Shown: positions 36,100 through 44,984 of the stretch, piece after piece
How positions within the stretch are numbered: position 1 is the stretch's first letter
Layout of the letters: each line of letters starts with the position of its first letter
Assembly: GCF_001705235.1 (NCBI RefSeq)
Contig: NZ_MCGV01000001.1
Location: 682,001 to 746,000, forward strand
Origin: Clostridium pasteurianum
Lineage (GTDB): Bacteria > Bacillota > Clostridia > Clostridiales > Clostridiaceae
Length of the DNA: 64,000 bases
Direction of reading: 5' to 3'
Position numbers and translations under genes: made by a program
Notes under the pieces: generated by a model
What the model was told of the DNA's origin: nothing
Seen by the model: only the letters and a program-made list of their open reading frames with translations
Databases searched by the model: none

Positions 36100-36816
36100 T
36101 TAGCTAAAATACTTGTTCAGCGGAACTAACTTTTTGTTCTTAATAGCATACATTTCAACTCTTTTTATATCTGTAAAAGAATCTTTAAGTACGCTATTAG
36201 TATTCTTCTTTATATAATCACAGAGCAAATCCGGTGAAAGATTCTCACGACTTCCAGAGCTTATTGCAGTACGAATTTTTAATACATTATCTTCTATATT
36301 ATAAGAAAGCTTTTTTACCATACTTTTAATATTAACTATCTTTTCGCTTTTTTTAGTCTTTTTAAGTATTGACCAATCCTCGCTCTTTAATAAACTTTCC
36401 ATTTCTTCTTTAAGCTTAGATGTATTTTCATATTTAATTTTTATATCATATACAGCTGCTTCTATTACAGCCATGGAACTTTCAACTTTTTTACCTGAAG
36501 GATAATATTCATTTCTTATTTTAACCACATCAACAATTTTTAAAGCATTGGTTGAAGCTTTATTGAACTTTTCCTTTACTTCACTTTCAGGTATTTCATC
36601 GCTGAATTTTACATCCATATACTCACCATCAGAATAAACACCAACAGAAAGGGGCTGTGCTATTGACATCGTCATATGAGGATTGAATCCATGTGAATAC
36701 TCAATAGGAAGATCAGCTCTCTTTATAGCTCTTTGGATTGTACGCATTAAATCAAGATGCCCAACAAATTTTATATCTGAACCCTTACTGTATTTTATTA
36801 AATAACGCACCTTCAA
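36100..36816 (-). CDS. DUF2344 / TIGR03936 radical-SAM-linked protein
   Basis: A 238-residue protein starting MKVRYLIKYSKGSDIKFVGHLDLMRTIQRAIKRADLPIEYSHGFNPH, the hallmark of DUF2344. Some genomes fuse this domain to the radical SAM protein encoded just upstream; here they are separate but overlap by 32 bp. The start codon is TTG or the GTG two codons later; the ribosome site is not decisive. Biochemical function is unknown; the constant linkage with RNase G and L21/L27 genes hints at RNA or ribosome modification. Confidence 0.85.
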   Translation of the reverse strand: MKVRYLIKYSKGSDIKFVGHLDLMRTIQRAIKRADLPIEYSHGFNPHMTMSIAQPLSVGVYSDGEYMDVKFSDEIPESEVKEKFNKASTNALKIVDVVKIRNEYYPSGKKVESSMAVIEAAVYDIKIKYENTSKLKEEMESLLKSEDWSILKKTKKSEKIVNIKSMVKKLSYNIEDNVLKIRTAISSGSRENLSPDLLCDYIKKNTNSVLKDSFTDIKRVEMYAIKNKKLVPLNKYFS

Positions 36817-38653
36817 AGCACTTCCCTTCTTTAAAATTAATGTTAATTCCGCAGTTTTTACATCCCTGTCTACAATCAGGTGTAACTACCGCCTGTTTAG
36901 CCTTTTCATTTTCATTTATTAAGTATTCCTTATTAACTCCTATGTCTATAAAATCCCATGGAAGAACTTCATCATAACTTCTCTGTCTGTAAACATAAAA
37001 ATCCGGATCGACACCACATTCTTTAAAAGCTTCCATCCATGTATCATTATTAAAATACTCAGACCATCCGTCAAACTTAGCTCCCTTTTCATAGGCTTTT
37101 ATAATTACATCACAAACTCTTCTGTCACCTCTTGCAAGTGCTGCCTCAAGATAACTTACAGGAGTCTCATGCCAGTTATATGTAATAGCCCTTGTTCCAT
37201 TTAATTCATCTCTAAGTCCACTTATTTTTTCTCTAACAGATTCTATATTATCTGCAGGAGACCACTGGAATGGAGTAAACGGCTTAGGTACAAATATAGA
37301 TGTACTTAAAGTAACCTTAAGTCCTCTTTTCCTCTGATCTTTAGGTACTTTATAATATTCCTCTACTACTTTTTTACCAAGCTCACCTATGCCTCTTACA
37401 TCTTCTTTAGTTTCATTAGGAAGTCCTATCATAAAGTAAAGTTTTATAGTAGTCCAACCGTTTCTAAAAGCACTGCTTACTGAATCCATAAGGTTTTGCT
37501 CTGTTACGCCTTTATTTATAACATCTCTCATTCTCTGAGTTCCGGCTTCAGGAGCAAAAGTAAGCCCCGATTTTCTAACCTTTTGAAGCTCTTTTATTAA
37601 ATCGACTGAAAATGAATCTACCCTAAGAGATGGCAGCGATACACTTACATTTTTTTCTTTGTATTTTTCAATTAAACTGTATACAAGATTTTTAATATCT
37701 GAATAATCGCATATGCTTAAAGATGTAAGTGACATTTCCTCATATCCAGTACTTTTTATTATCTTATCAGCAAGCTCCATTAATTTATCCGTCTTCTTTT
37801 CCCTTACAGGCCTATATATCATCCCTGCTTGACAAAATCTACATCCTCTTGTACATCCTCTAAAAGTTTCAAGCATAATTCTATCATGTACTATTTCATT
37901 ATATGGAACTATAAAATTTTCAGGATATACTACCTCATTAAAATTAGTTATTATCCTCTTCTTTACCTTTTTAGGTACATCGTCATAAAGAGGTTTAAAT
38001 TCCTTTATAGTATTATCCTCATTATATGTAACATCATAAAGAGATGGCACATAAGTACCTTCAACATGTGATGCCATTCTTAAAAATTCTTTTCTGCTTA
38101 ATTTATCTCTCTTGCATTTTTTATATAAATCAACCATCTCACTTAGGTGCTCTTCTCCTTCACCTAATGAGAATATATCCGCAATATCATAAAGAGGCTC
38201 TGGATTATAAGCACATGGTCCTCCACATATAATAATCGGGTCATCTTCACGCCTTTTAGATGCTCTTACTTCCACATTTGCAAGATTAAGCATATTGAGT
38301 ATATTTGTATAACTCATTTCATATTGAAGAGTAAAAGCTATAAAATCAAAATTTGTTATAGGATCTTTTGATTCAAGAGCATAAAGCGGAATGTTATTTT
38401 CACGCATCAACTTTTCCATATCAGGCCATGGAGCAAAAACCCTTTCACAGTATGTGTCATCTCTTTTATTTAGCACATCATATAGTATTTTCATTCCAAG
38501 ATGTGACATTCCAACTTCATAAACATCCGGAAAGCAGAAAGCAAATCTCACATCTATCTTTTCTTTATCTTTAATAACAGAGTTAAATTCTCCTCCTATA
38601 TATCTGGCTGGTTTCTCAACTCTAAACAAAATATCATCAAAAGTGTTATTCAT
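36785..38653 (-). CDS. B12-binding radical SAM protein (TIGR03960 type)
   Basis: A 622-residue enzyme with an N-terminal cobalamin-binding-like Rossmann domain (FCFPDVYEVGMSHLGMKILYDVL) and a radical SAM core with the cluster motif CTRGCRFCQAG. A C-terminal extension has a CxxxCxxC-like CRQGCKNCG. The ATG at 38653 follows TAGGAGGAAATTT; the open frame to 38701 lacks support. Substrate unknown. It overlaps the DUF2344 gene and likely works with it. Confidence 0.9.
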   Translation of the reverse strand: MNNTFDDILFRVEKPARYIGGEFNSVIKDKEKIDVRFAFCFPDVYEVGMSHLGMKILYDVLNKRDDTYCERVFAPWPDMEKLMRENNIPLYALESKDPITNFDFIAFTLQYEMSYTNILNMLNLANVEVRASKRREDDPIIICGGPCAYNPEPLYDIADIFSLGEGEEHLSEMVDLYKKCKRDKLSRKEFLRMASHVEGTYVPSLYDVTYNEDNTIKEFKPLYDDVPKKVKKRIITNFNEVVYPENFIVPYNEIVHDRIMLETFRGCTRGCRFCQAGMIYRPVREKKTDKLMELADKIIKSTGYEEMSLTSLSICDYSDIKNLVYSLIEKYKEKNVSVSLPSLRVDSFSVDLIKELQKVRKSGLTFAPEAGTQRMRDVINKGVTEQNLMDSVSSAFRNGWTTIKLYFMIGLPNETKEDVRGIGELGKKVVEEYYKVPKDQRKRGLKVTLSTSIFVPKPFTPFQWSPADNIESVREKISGLRDELNGTRAITYNWHETPVSYLEAALARGDRRVCDVIIKAYEKGAKFDGWSEYFNNDTWMEAFKECGVDPDFYVYRQRSYDEVLPWDFIDIGVNKEYLINENEKAKQAVVTPDCRQGCKNCGININFKEGKCFEGALFNKIQ

Positions 38654-38719
38654 TAAATTTCCTCCTAAAAATCGCTCATTTTTATATTCTAACACATACA
38701 TTAAAAAATGTTCAACATA

Positions 38720-39574
38720 TTAATCATTTCTTTCTCTTAAACTCACTAATTCTCCAAAAGTTATATTGCCATAATTTTTAAGAGCATCCAAAATTTCTTC
38801 TTCATAAATTAAGTCTATAACTTTCATTTCCTCATTTAAGACTGTAAAAACTGTATATTTATTTTTATCCATTATCTTAAGTGAATTTATGAGATTATTT
38901 TGGTCTGATACAGAAATCATCCTATTTTCAATATACCCTTTTCTTAAAAATATTATTTTTTTTCTTAATATATCCCCCATAACAATATAGACCATCCTTC
39001 CCTTTTCTTTAAAAGAACAGAATAGTATAAAAAAAGCCACTACTAGCATATTTAAATTTTTAATATTAAAAAAAACACCTATAAGTGAAAATATACAAAA
39101 TATTATTCCAATAAAAATACTTACACCTATGGTTATTTCATTAGATTTTCTATAATTTAGTTTACAAGAAAGCATATCCCTAAGTAATCGTCCCCCGTCA
39201 AGCGGAAATGCAGGCATTAAATTAAATATTCCTAATGAAAAATTAATAATACATAGAGAATATACTTTGTAGCCAAAATTATTTTTAAATAAAACATAAA
39301 AAATAGCTGCTAGAATTAAATTTAATAAAGGTCCTGATAAAGAAATAATAAAATCTTCCCTCTCTGTTGCATATTCTATATCCTTAAGCTTTAAAACTGC
39401 ACCAAAGGGTAATATTTCTATATCAAAACCACTGAAACCCAATATTCTAGCAGTTAAATAATGTGTAATCTCATGAAGCAGAACAAAAATGAAGACATAA
39501 AAAAGTTCTCCATTAAAACCTATAATAAATAGAATTATAATATATGGAATAAAGTATTTGCTTAATTTAAACAA
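38720..39574 (-). CDS. spoIVFB: SpoIVFB-type intramembrane metalloprotease
   Basis: About 284 residues, S2P/M50 family. Zinc ligands are in LLHEITHYLTA and the third in FPLDGGRLLRD; four to six membrane helices cover residues 1-190, and the C-terminal 80 residues resemble a single CBS-like domain (SLKIMDKNKYTVFTVLNEE). It would release active sigma-K (or an equivalent pro-factor) in the mother cell. The start is placed at TTG 39574 behind GGAGTGAT; the frame stays open to a GTG at 39625 without a good ribosome site. It follows spoIVFA by 86 bp. Confidence 0.88.
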   Translation of the reverse strand: MFKLSKYFIPYIIILFIIGFNGELFYVFIFVLLHEITHYLTARILGFSGFDIEILPFGAVLKLKDIEYATEREDFIISLSGPLLNLILAAIFYVLFKNNFGYKVYSLCIINFSLGIFNLMPAFPLDGGRLLRDMLSCKLNYRKSNEITIGVSIFIGIIFCIFSLIGVFFNIKNLNMLVVAFFILFCSFKEKGRMVYIVMGDILRKKIIFLRKGYIENRMISVSDQNNLINSLKIMDKNKYTVFTVLNEEMKVIDLIYEEEILDALKNYGNITFGELVSLRERND

Positions 39575-39660
39575 CCAATCACTCCGAAATATTGCTTCTA
39601 GTTCTAAATAAATTGCAGAAGGCACTAAACTCTAGTTTACATGCCCCCTATAAAATCATT

Positions 39661-40440
39661 TTAATTGAATGTAAAATAATCTTCGGGATTTTTATTTTCT
39701 CCCATATACATTATTTCAAAATGAAGATAAGCCTTAGATTTATCGTCACTTTTTTTCACTTTTCCTATAGTTTCACCCTTTGTAACACCATCGCCCCTCT
39801 TAACTTCAATGGAATCAATATTTGAATATTTACTTTCAATGCCATCTCCATTATCAACCAAAATATATTTTCCTGTATCTTTGTCCTCTCCTACATTTTC
39901 TACAGTGCCATTATATATGTTTTTTACATTATCATTGTCACTTGCAGAAATATCAACACCTTTATTTTTACCCTTTGCACCATAGTGAGAAATAACTTTG
40001 CCCTCAATTGGTAATGCATAATCCTGCTTTATCTTATCAGCAAAGGTTTTCCCTCCTGTTATTTTCGTCCTTAAATCTTCAATATAATTCACAGAATCAT
40101 TTTTAAAGGAATCCACATCAACTTTATTAGCATAAGCCTCTATGTTACTAACGTCCAAATCCCTAACTTGTGATATTAATGCTGAAAAGTCGTAATTATA
40201 TGCCAGTGTATATTTAATGTAATTGCATGCTATTTTTGTTTCTGGAGTGGTAACACTTTTGCACCCCAATGCCACTACAAATAATATAAATGCACCTACA
40301 AGTTGAAATTCAATTTTCTTTACAATTTTTTGTCCCCAGTTTTTCTTGTTAATATCTCCTCTATAAACGCTGCTTGTTCTAGAATTTCTGTTTAATAATG
40401 CCCTGTAATAATTTTCGTACTGAGAATTGTAGTTACCCAT
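39661..40440 (-). CDS. spoIVFA: SpoIVFA-like protein with degenerate LytM domain
   Basis: A 259-residue protein with one membrane segment at about 45-65 and a C-terminal M23/LytM-type domain: SHYGAKGKNKGVDIS and AYLHFEIMYMGENKNPEDYF. The first histidine of the HxH zinc motif is a tyrosine here, so it is probably not an active endopeptidase, as for Bacillus SpoIVFA, which holds SpoIVFB inactive. The ATG at 40440 follows GGAGGAT. Its place before spoIVFB supports the call. Confidence 0.82.
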   Translation of the reverse strand: MGNYNSQYENYYRALLNRNSRTSSVYRGDINKKNWGQKIVKKIEFQLVGAFILFVVALGCKSVTTPETKIACNYIKYTLAYNYDFSALISQVRDLDVSNIEAYANKVDVDSFKNDSVNYIEDLRTKITGGKTFADKIKQDYALPIEGKVISHYGAKGKNKGVDISASDNDNVKNIYNGTVENVGEDKDTGKYILVDNGDGIESKYSNIDSIEVKRGDGVTKGETIGKVKKSDDKSKAYLHFEIMYMGENKNPEDYFTFN

Positions 40441-40683
40441 TTTATCCTCCATTATCTATTAATAAAAATATAAAAATAAAGAGATTGCTTCAATGAATAT
40501 TCTTTTTAATTTAAAAACAAAGTACACAAAAATAATTCAGCCTAAGCTAAACTCTTTAGTATAAGTCATTTAACTTCAATTAAAAATTTACATTCAGAAA
40601 CAACCTCTTAAAATTAATTTCTTTATATATATATTTTCTTTTTATACTTTTATTACATATATAGAGCATAAATTCTATTACAT

Positions 40684-41805
40684 TTAAAAACTAATTCCAT
40701 CCTTAGTAATGCCTATTTTCAAAACAATTCCAACAGCTATAAAAGCAGTTAACATTGAACTTCCTCCATAACTCATAAACGGAAGTGTAAGCCCTGATAT
40801 AGGTGCAATTCCTATAGCCATACCCATATTTATGTATATGGAAAACAAAAATGAAGCAGCTATACCAGCACAAAATATTTTTCCAAAAGTATCTCTTGCA
40901 TTTCTACATGTTCTAATAACTCTATATAAAAATATACCATAAAATATTATAAGAACAATTGCACCTATAAGTCCCCACTCTTCACCAACTACTGCAAATA
41001 TAAAATCTGTATAGTTTTCAGGGATATAACCGCCTTGAATTTGCGTTCCTTTTAAAAATCCTTTTCCCAAAACACCGCCAGAACCTATAGCAATCTGAGA
41101 TTGAAGCAGCTGAAGACCTGATGTAGAGCTATACTTTTCTGGATTTAAAAAAGAAAAGAATCTCGCCTTCCAGTATGGCTTCATTAATGGTGTATTCCAT
41201 ATTGCCGCAACACCTCCAACAACACCAAATAACCCACCAAATATAACCTTGAGATCTAATCCTGCTATAAAAAATACACCGAGTACTATAAAAAAGCACA
41301 CCATAGTCATTCCCATATCCGATTCAATTAAAATAAGTCCCATAGGAATTGCTGCATATATAAGTAACGTAAAGAAATTCTTAACATTATTTATTCCATC
41401 TTTCATGCCGTCAAGCTTTTTAGCTAGCATAAGAACCAGTCCAATTTTAGCAACCTCAGACGGCTGAATGGCTCTTTGTCCAATAGCGATCCATCCCTTT
41501 GCACCATTTCTAGTTGAACCAAAAATATCATTTACTATAAGCAGTACAATAGATGCCCAATATATTACTTCTGCATAATTTATAAAAAAGTTATAATCCA
41601 TCTTAATTATTAAGTACACGCATATTAATCCTAAAACAAGCCACATTAGTTGAAGCTTCCACGTGTTTGAAATATCCGATTGATTATGAGCCGCACTATA
41701 TACATTCATTGCACTGTACAGAGAAATTATTACAGGTACTAAGAGTAACGTAAAATCCATGTCTTTTAACGTTTTTCTATCAATTTTAATTTTATCTAAT
41801 ATCAT
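40684..41805 (-). CDS. rodA: RodA, SEDS peptidoglycan polymerase of the elongasome
   Basis: A 373-residue polytopic protein with about ten membrane helices. SEDS signatures are ARNGAKGWIAIGQRAIQPSEVAKIG, FAVVGEEWGLIGA and PISGLTLPFMSYGGSSML near the C-terminus. It polymerises glycan strands with the class B PBP2 encoded at 44976-47702. The start follows GGAGGGAAAGAGAC. It stands 240 bp from spoIVFA; that gap is AT-rich with nothing recognised. Confidence 0.95.
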   Translation of the reverse strand: MILDKIKIDRKTLKDMDFTLLLVPVIISLYSAMNVYSAAHNQSDISNTWKLQLMWLVLGLICVYLIIKMDYNFFINYAEVIYWASIVLLIVNDIFGSTRNGAKGWIAIGQRAIQPSEVAKIGLVLMLAKKLDGMKDGINNVKNFFTLLIYAAIPMGLILIESDMGMTMVCFFIVLGVFFIAGLDLKVIFGGLFGVVGGVAAIWNTPLMKPYWKARFFSFLNPEKYSSTSGLQLLQSQIAIGSGGVLGKGFLKGTQIQGGYIPENYTDFIFAVVGEEWGLIGAIVLIIFYGIFLYRVIRTCRNARDTFGKIFCAGIAASFLFSIYINMGMAIGIAPISGLTLPFMSYGGSSMLTAFIAVGIVLKIGITKDGISF

Positions 41806-41885
41806 GTCTCTTTCCCTCCACTTTTATGATTATACCATAAAAAAAAGAAAAAGCCATGCACTTATTCTACAATTGTGTACATAAA

Positions 41886-41972
41886 GGGTTGTCGCATTAA
41901 AAGTTAGTAATTTGTAGTTAAAAAATATTGCAAATTAATTTTTAGTGCAATATTTATTTTAAATGCAACAGC
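41886..41972. terminator. Nested hairpin between rodA and minE
   Basis: The outer arms gttgtcgcattaaaa and ttttaaatgcaac pair imperfectly, and an inner perfect stem AAATATTGCA/TGCAATATTT lies inside. It follows the minE stop in minus orientation and can end the minDE transcript, although no long T-run is present. Confidence 0.5.
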
Positions 41973-42057
41973 CATGTATACAACTCATAGATTTTTTATA
42001 GTTAAACTTTTTATGCATTTAACCATAAAACTTGGCACAGCTTTGTTCTAATGGATC

Positions 42058-42330
42058 TTACTTTCTTCTATTTTTCATAGATTTAATCGGTATATTTGCA
42101 ACTAATGCTGGAGAATTTCCATCTTCTACATCAGTTCTTGTGAGCTTTACTTCCACATCAGAATTGTCTATTTCTACATACTTTGAAATTACGTTTAAAA
42201 TTTCTCCTTTAATAAGATCTAAAAGTTCGGGAGACAAGTCTGCTCTATCATGTATAAGTATTAGTTTTAAGCGTTCCTTAGCAACTTCCTTGGAAGAATT
42301 TCTTCCAGAAAAAAAACCCAATAAATCCAT
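42058..42330 (-). CDS. minE: Cell division topological factor MinE
   Basis: A 90-residue MinE: MDLLGFFSGRNSSKEVAKERLKLILIHDRADLSPELLDLIKGEILNVISKYVEID, covering the membrane/MinD-binding helix and the dimer strand. It stimulates MinD ATPase and makes the Min system oscillate. It lies 4 bp behind minD. Its presence, rather than DivIVA-only placement, is typical of clostridia. Confidence 0.95.
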   Translation of the reverse strand: MDLLGFFSGRNSSKEVAKERLKLILIHDRADLSPELLDLIKGEILNVISKYVEIDNSDVEVKLTRTDVEDGNSPALVANIPIKSMKNRRK

Positions 42331-42334
42331 ACTT

Positions 42335-43135
42335 TTACCCCCTATTACCGCTGAATAATTTTTTTATTGCTGCAATAAAACCACTTTCACTTTCATACTT
42401 TTCAAATGGCACATCTTCTCCAAGCACCCTTCTAGCTATATCTTTAAAAGCTTTTCCAGCACTAGAATTCTGATTTAATACTATTGGCTCTCCTTTATTA
42501 GTAGAAACCGTTATCTGCTTATCATTAGGTACAACACCTATAAGCTTTATAGCAAGATTATCTATAATATCTTCGATTCCAAGCATATCACCGCGCTTAA
42601 CCATGTCATAATCAATTCTGTTTACAACAACCTGATGGTCATCTATACCCTTTGCATCAATTTTACCTATAACTCTATCTGCATCTCTTACAGAAGTAAC
42701 CTCAGGATTTACAACAACTATAGCTCTATCAGCTCCAATTATTGCATTTTCAAATCCCTGTTCTATACCAGCAGGACAATCTATAATAACATAATCGAAC
42801 TCTTCTTTTAATTCATTTACTAATTTCAACATTTGCTCAGGCTTAACATCATTTTTATCCCTCGTTTGTGCTGTTGGAAGTAAAAATAAATTTTCATAAT
42901 GCTTGTCCTTAATTAATGCCTGCTTTAATCTACAATTTTCTTCTACTACATCAAGAAGTGTGAAAACTATCCTATTTTCAAGTCCCATAAGTACATCTAA
43001 ATTTCTAAGTCCAGTATCACCATCTATAAGTACTACCTTTTTTTTCATTGAAGCAAGAGCTGTACCAATATTTGCAGTAGTGGTTGTCTTACCAACTCCG
43101 CCTTTTCCTGATGTTACTACTATAGCTTCTCCCAT
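42335..43135 (-). CDS. minD: Septum site-determining ATPase MinD
   Basis: A 266-residue deviant Walker ATPase: MGEAIVVTSGKGGVGKTTTT with KGGVGKT at 11-17, IDGDTGLRNLDVLMG, DYVIIDCPAGIE, and a C-terminal amphipathic targeting helix (GFIAAIKKLFSGNRG). It recruits MinC to the membrane. The ATG at 43135 follows TGGAGGTAAG; the 14 extra codons upstream are not coding. Confidence 0.97.
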   Translation of the reverse strand: MGEAIVVTSGKGGVGKTTTTANIGTALASMKKKVVLIDGDTGLRNLDVLMGLENRIVFTLLDVVEENCRLKQALIKDKHYENLFLLPTAQTRDKNDVKPEQMLKLVNELKEEFDYVIIDCPAGIEQGFENAIIGADRAIVVVNPEVTSVRDADRVIGKIDAKGIDDHQVVVNRIDYDMVKRGDMLGIEDIIDNLAIKLIGVVPNDKQITVSTNKGEPIVLNQNSSAGKAFKDIARRVLGEDVPFEKYESESGFIAAIKKLFSGNRG

Positions 43136-43530
43136 CAAACTTACCTCCATTGAATATTTTATTAGGCGAATAGTCATATATTAATATATTTTTTACAATT
43201 ATATAAATTACTACCTTCTTAAATATTATAGCAAATATATTTTACATATACTATAAAAGTAAACAAATTATTTTTGCTTTAGACTGTATTTTAAATAAAC
43301 GCTCTTTATTGCACTTATTTACATTCTACAATAAATAAAAAAATCCTTCCTTGTATTCACTTATTTTAAAACAATTATAATTATAATTTATTCTTCAGTG
43401 AAATAAAAGTAAATTTTATCCATGCAAAAATATGCAACATAAGTCCATTTTTAATTATCGTATAATTTACATACTTTTTAATAAGTAATTTCAAAAAAAA
43501 TGAGGGATTCTCCCCCAACACATAAGCTTG
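43136..43530. other. Intergenic region separating minC from minDE, with terminator
   Basis: Nearly 400 bp of AT-rich DNA. On the minus strand GGGAGAATCCC followed by TCATTTTTTTTG (about 43492-43514) is a likely minC terminator, so minDE should have a separate promoter in the rest of the gap. I see no ORF or repeat. Confidence 0.55.
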
Positions 43531-44163
43531 CTATATGAACTTATTAGGTAAATACGGTTCTACTATTATAGAGTTTCCCTTTAATTTTGCAACTTCCGGA
43601 TAATCAGGTTTTTCATCATCTTCTGGTGATCTTGATATAAACTTTGATATTTGAAGTATTTTAGGTTGAAGTCTAAACGCTGAAATAATTGCTCTTTCAT
43701 TGCCACTAAATCCTGCATGAACGTCTCCCCTTAAAATGCCAAAAACCATTACATTTCCGCCAGCATAAATTTCAGCTCCTGGATTTACATCACCTACAAT
43801 TACAACATTTCCTGAATATCTAATAATCTGACCACTTCTTATGGTTCTTCTTATAAATTTAGTACGTCCCTCATATATACCAGTAAACATTTTATTTCTT
43901 TTTTCATCACTTTCTTCAAAAGTACAATCCTTTATGAGAAATTCATCAAATAAAATGTCTTTAAGTTTTCGCATATCTCTTTCATTGATTTCCTTAAGCT
44001 GCGTTACTATTTTAAGAGTACATCCTTTGTAAAATCTTTTTCCCTTTGACAATTTAGAAACAAACTTTTCAAGCATTTCGTCAAAATCCTTGAAACTATT
44101 CATATTGATTATTACATTAAGACCCTCTCTATTTCCCTTAATAATTATTCCGTCTCTAAACAT
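43531..44163 (-). CDS. minC: Septum formation inhibitor MinC
   Basis: A 210-residue MinC with an N-terminal FtsZ-binding domain ([20 protein letters not shown]) and a C-terminal right-handed beta-helix ([45 protein letters not shown]). It prevents FtsZ assembly at the poles. The ATG at 44163 follows TGGAGGATTAGT; upstream frame extension is ignored. Confidence 0.96.
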   Translation of the reverse strand: MFRDGIIIKGNREGLNVIINMNSFKDFDEMLEKFVSKLSKGKRFYKGCTLKIVTQLKEINERDMRKLKDILFDEFLIKDCTFEESDEKRNKMFTGIYEGRTKFIRRTIRSGQIIRYSGNVVIVGDVNPGAEIYAGGNVMVFGILRGDVHAGFSGNERAIISAFRLQPKILQISKFISRSPEDDEKPDYPEVAKLKGNSIIVEPYLPNKFI

Positions 44164-44337
44164 ACTAATCCTCCACAATTCTATGAGTAGTCTCACTAAA
44201 AAGAAACCCAAATAAGCTCAAAGCTAAAAGGTGCTATTTCCATTTATACCGAAAAAGCCCCATAAATTTAAGCTTATATATTGCCATTACTTAATATAAT
44301 TCAACATTATTTTACGAATTCCTTCTTTTAATATTCT

Positions 44338-44533
44338 AAGGGAAGCAATAATATTTTGAAACATTAAATAAAAATCATAAGTCTAAGATTCAAATTATAA
44401 AAATACTAATAAATTTTAATAACTCGCTGAAAAGATTGCTCAAACAAATTAAAATTTCTAAGTCTTTTTATAATTTGAATCAAGATTTATTGAATTTTAT
44501 TTAAACCGTTTCCAAAATATTATTGCTTCCCTT
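44338..44533. repeat. Large palindromic repeat element, member 3 (inverted)
   Basis: Ends aagggaagcaataatatttt and aaaatattattgcttccctt pair perfectly; the core reads aactcgctgaaaagattgct, the complement of the other members, so the element is in the opposite orientation. The small module (ctacgcttcactacgaaaaa) follows on the right at about 44558-44577, again on the 5' side of the element in its own orientation. Confidence 0.85.
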
Positions 44534-44659
44534 AACATAAAGGCAATGTAAATTTTTCTACGCTTCACTACGAAAAATATTATCATACACGGGGCTCTGG
44601 AGAACCTATTATCCTTCTTAACCGAATGTAAGCACTTTCCTAATACGGAATTCTAATAT

Positions 44660-44780
44660 CAAAGACAAACTCCCCATATGCTGACAAGCGAAGCAATGTC
44701 AGCACCTCACAGACTAATGATATTTAGCACACATTATTTACACCCAAAATTCCGTAGGTACGGAGGAATTTTTTCCTTGC
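44660..44780. repeat. Hairpin modules preceding palindromic member 4
   Basis: TGCTGAC ... GTCAGCA (44678-44703) forms a hairpin, and ccgtaggtacggaggaattt (44752-44771) a second. The whole block agagacaaactcccc... to ...ttttccttg recurs twice in the tandem repeat at 51838-52280 (about 85 percent by eye). Confidence 0.75.
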
Positions 44781-44792
44781 CTCACCCCCAAA

Positions 44793-44984
44793 GGGAAGTA
44801 ACAGTGATGAAGGAACGATTTAAAAAAAGGCTAATAAATCTTGGTGAAAAAATCACAAGATGCTTAGATTTTCAATCTGTTTGAGCATTTTCTCAGCGAG
44901 TTATTGAAATATCTTAGCATTTTGCGATTTTTTCACCTTAGATTTATAGCCTTTTTTTAATGTTCCAAATCACTGTTACTTCCC
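44793..44984. repeat. Large palindromic repeat element, member 4
   Basis: Arms gggaagtaacagtgatgaag (left) and ...cactgttacttccc (right) with the asymmetric core tctgtttgagc ... cagcgagttattg. Its right end covers the last three codons and stop of the PBP2 gene (stop at 44976-44978). Confidence 0.85.

Noticed and set aside
44678-44884. Plus-strand open frame across the hairpin modules and palindrome member 4
   Set aside because: It runs through repeat DNA and its right half is part of a palindrome arm; no ribosome site, and related copies at 51838-52280 do not keep the frame.
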